A program made the position numbers and the translations under genes. A stretch of 6,989 nucleotides of DNA, taken from positions 1-6,989 of the forward strand of contig JAGHDE010000029.1 in the NCBI GenBank assembly GCA_021160085.1, given 5' to 3'. Shown here piece after piece: positions 6,222 to 6,989 of the stretch; the first letter of the stretch is position 1, and every line of letters begins with the position of its first letter. The stretch is from Pseudomonadota bacterium. GTDB lineage: Bacteria > Desulfobacterota > WTBG01 > JAGOGO01. Below the pieces are notes generated by a model, which saw only the letters and a list, made by a program, of their open reading frames with translations, did no database searches and was not told the origin of the DNA.

Positions 6222-6725
6222 GTGAAAAAGAAAATTGTCAGTGTAGTTATGGGTAGTGATTCTGACCTCGCGGTTATGGATGAAGCCATTAAAATCTTAC
6301 AAGAGTTTAAAATTGGATTTGAAGTAATAATAACATCAGCGCATCGTTCTCCAAGGCGTACGTCTCTCTATGCCCAGAGGGCTTCAAATCGAGGCATAGA
6401 GGTAATCATCGCCGGAGCCGGTCACAGTGCCCACCTTGCGGGAGTAATTGCCAGCCATACCACCCTTCCGGTTATCGGAGTTCCCATTGACTCTTCCCCT
6501 CTTTCAGGTATTGATGCTTTGTTTTCAACTGTTCAGATGCCTGCCGGGATACCGGTAGCTGCCATGGCGGTAGGGAAATCCGGGGCAAGAAACGCTGCTA
6601 TCTTTTCGGCTCAAATATTGTGCGCTGCCCATCCCGAGATAAAAAAAGAGATTGATGCTTATCGGAAAAAACTCGCCCGGAAGCTTGCTGAAAAATCAAA
6701 AGTGCTTGAAAAACAATATTCCTGA
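6222..6725 (+). CDS. purE: N5-carboxyaminoimidazole ribonucleotide mutase
   Basis: Interconverts N5-CAIR and CAIR in purine synthesis. The 167 residues match the class I PurE length. Motifs: VMGSDSDL at 9-16 (phosphate and ribose binding), the catalytic H41 in SAHRSP, IAGAGHSAHLAGVIASHTT at 63-81, PVIGVPID at 83-90, GIDALFSTVQMPAGIPVA at 96-113 and NAAIFSAQIL at 124-133. SAHR (not SAHK) and the QMP loop point to class I, which normally works with PurK. No purK lies in this window. The usual GAGGAAHLPG or GAGMAAHLAG loop reads GHSAHLAG here. The start is GTG at 6222 with GGAAGG at 6210-6215, six bases ahead, only 18 bases after purD; the two are clearly co-transcribed. It is the last plus-strand gene and converges on the PC4-type gene, 11 bases away. 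Confidence 0.96.
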   Translation: MKKKIVSVVMGSDSDLAVMDEAIKILQEFKIGFEVIITSAHRSPRRTSLYAQRASNRGIEVIIAGAGHSAHLAGVIASHTTLPVIGVPIDSSPLSGIDALFSTVQMPAGIPVAAMAVGKSGARNAAIFSAQILCAAHPEIKKEIDAYRKKLARKLAEKSKVLEKQYS

Positions 6726-6736
6726 AAGGGTAAAAT

Positions 6737-6967
6737 TCACTCCCCTTTTTCCTGGAGTACTTTTTCCAGCGCAAGAAGACCTTTTTTCAGCTCGGGAAAT
6801 TTTTCCGAGGAAATCGTTATACCCTTCTTAGTAGGGCGCATTTCTTCTTCCCCATCGGGCTGATAATATACCCTTAGGTCGATCAATTCCTTTCCTTTAA
6901 ACTCGGTCAGGGAAATCCTTACCTCTTCAAAGGAATTTTTTGCAAAACTGGCGATCACTTCATTCAT
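6737..6967 (-). CDS. PC4-type transcriptional coactivator p15 domain protein
   Basis: A 76-residue protein that reads as a single PC4 (PF02229) domain: a beta-rich half with EEVRISLTEFKGKELIDLRVYY at about 14-35, then a DGEEEMRPTKKGITIS segment at 38-53 and a closing helix (FPELKKGLLALEKVLQ). The RPTKKGI stretch is the most conserved part of the family. PC4/Sub1 proteins bind single-stranded DNA as dimers. Bacterial members are small and mostly uncharacterised, with roles in DNA repair or transcription suspected by analogy. The ATG start at 6967 has AGAGGA about 9 bases upstream, very near the window edge, so its promoter is out of view. Convergent with purE and not part of either operon. Confidence 0.82.
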   Translation of the reverse strand: MNEVIASFAKNSFEEVRISLTEFKGKELIDLRVYYQPDGEEEMRPTKKGITISSEKFPELKKGLLALEKVLQEKGE

Positions 6968-6989
6968 ATGATTTTATCCTCTATATAAT

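Noticed and set aside
6725..6750. Possible terminator between purE and the PC4-type gene (AAAGGG ... CCCTTT followed by T)
   Set aside because: The stem is only six pairs, half of them A-T, with a 12-base loop and just two extra T residues. It is too weak to annotate, although some terminator is expected at this convergent junction.

Overview
The window holds two unrelated gene blocks that diverge from a 421-base AT-rich spacer (2653-3073). The left block (1-2652, minus strand) is a four-gene cassette that looks like part of a RiPP (ribosomally made, post-translationally modified peptide) pathway. The right block (3074-6725, plus strand) is housekeeping: alanine racemase followed by three purine biosynthesis genes. 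A small PC4-type DNA-binding protein gene (6737-6967, minus strand) converges on the last of these.

Left block, in transcription order: a PF14907-type nucleotidyltransferase (2652-1558), a PqqD/RRE peptide-binding protein (1497-1183), a lasso-peptide B2-type transglutaminase-like protease (1226-789), and a radical SAM/SPASM enzyme (780 to beyond base 1, cut by the window edge). The last gene is clear when the minus strand is read: it has a CxxxCxxC cluster motif, a GGEP motif and the first SPASM cysteines. The four genes are tightly packed, with a 60-base gap, a 44-base overlap and an 8-base gap. An extended -10 promoter (2764-2792) lies upstream of the first gene. In standard lasso-peptide clusters, PqqD (B1) and B2 work with an asparagine-synthetase-like cyclase. 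None is seen here, and the next gene is a radical SAM enzyme instead. No convincing precursor peptide gene is visible, so it probably lies beyond base 1 or elsewhere in the genome.

Right block: alr (TTG start), purH reduced cleanly to its IMP cyclohydrolase domain, purD and purE. All are on one strand with gaps of 45, 76 and 18 bases, which fits one operon. PurD makes GAR, PurE works at the CAIR step, and the short PurH performs only the last ring closure. The formyl transfer to AICAR must come from another protein not in this window, and no purK is visible.

Organism: the mix of purH-purD-purE, a small PC4-domain protein and a PqqD/radical SAM peptide system suggests a Gram-negative-type anaerobe, perhaps Desulfobacterota (former Deltaproteobacteria) or a neighbouring phylum. 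This is an inference from gene content, not a placement. No tRNA, rRNA, CRISPR, transposase or phage gene was seen.
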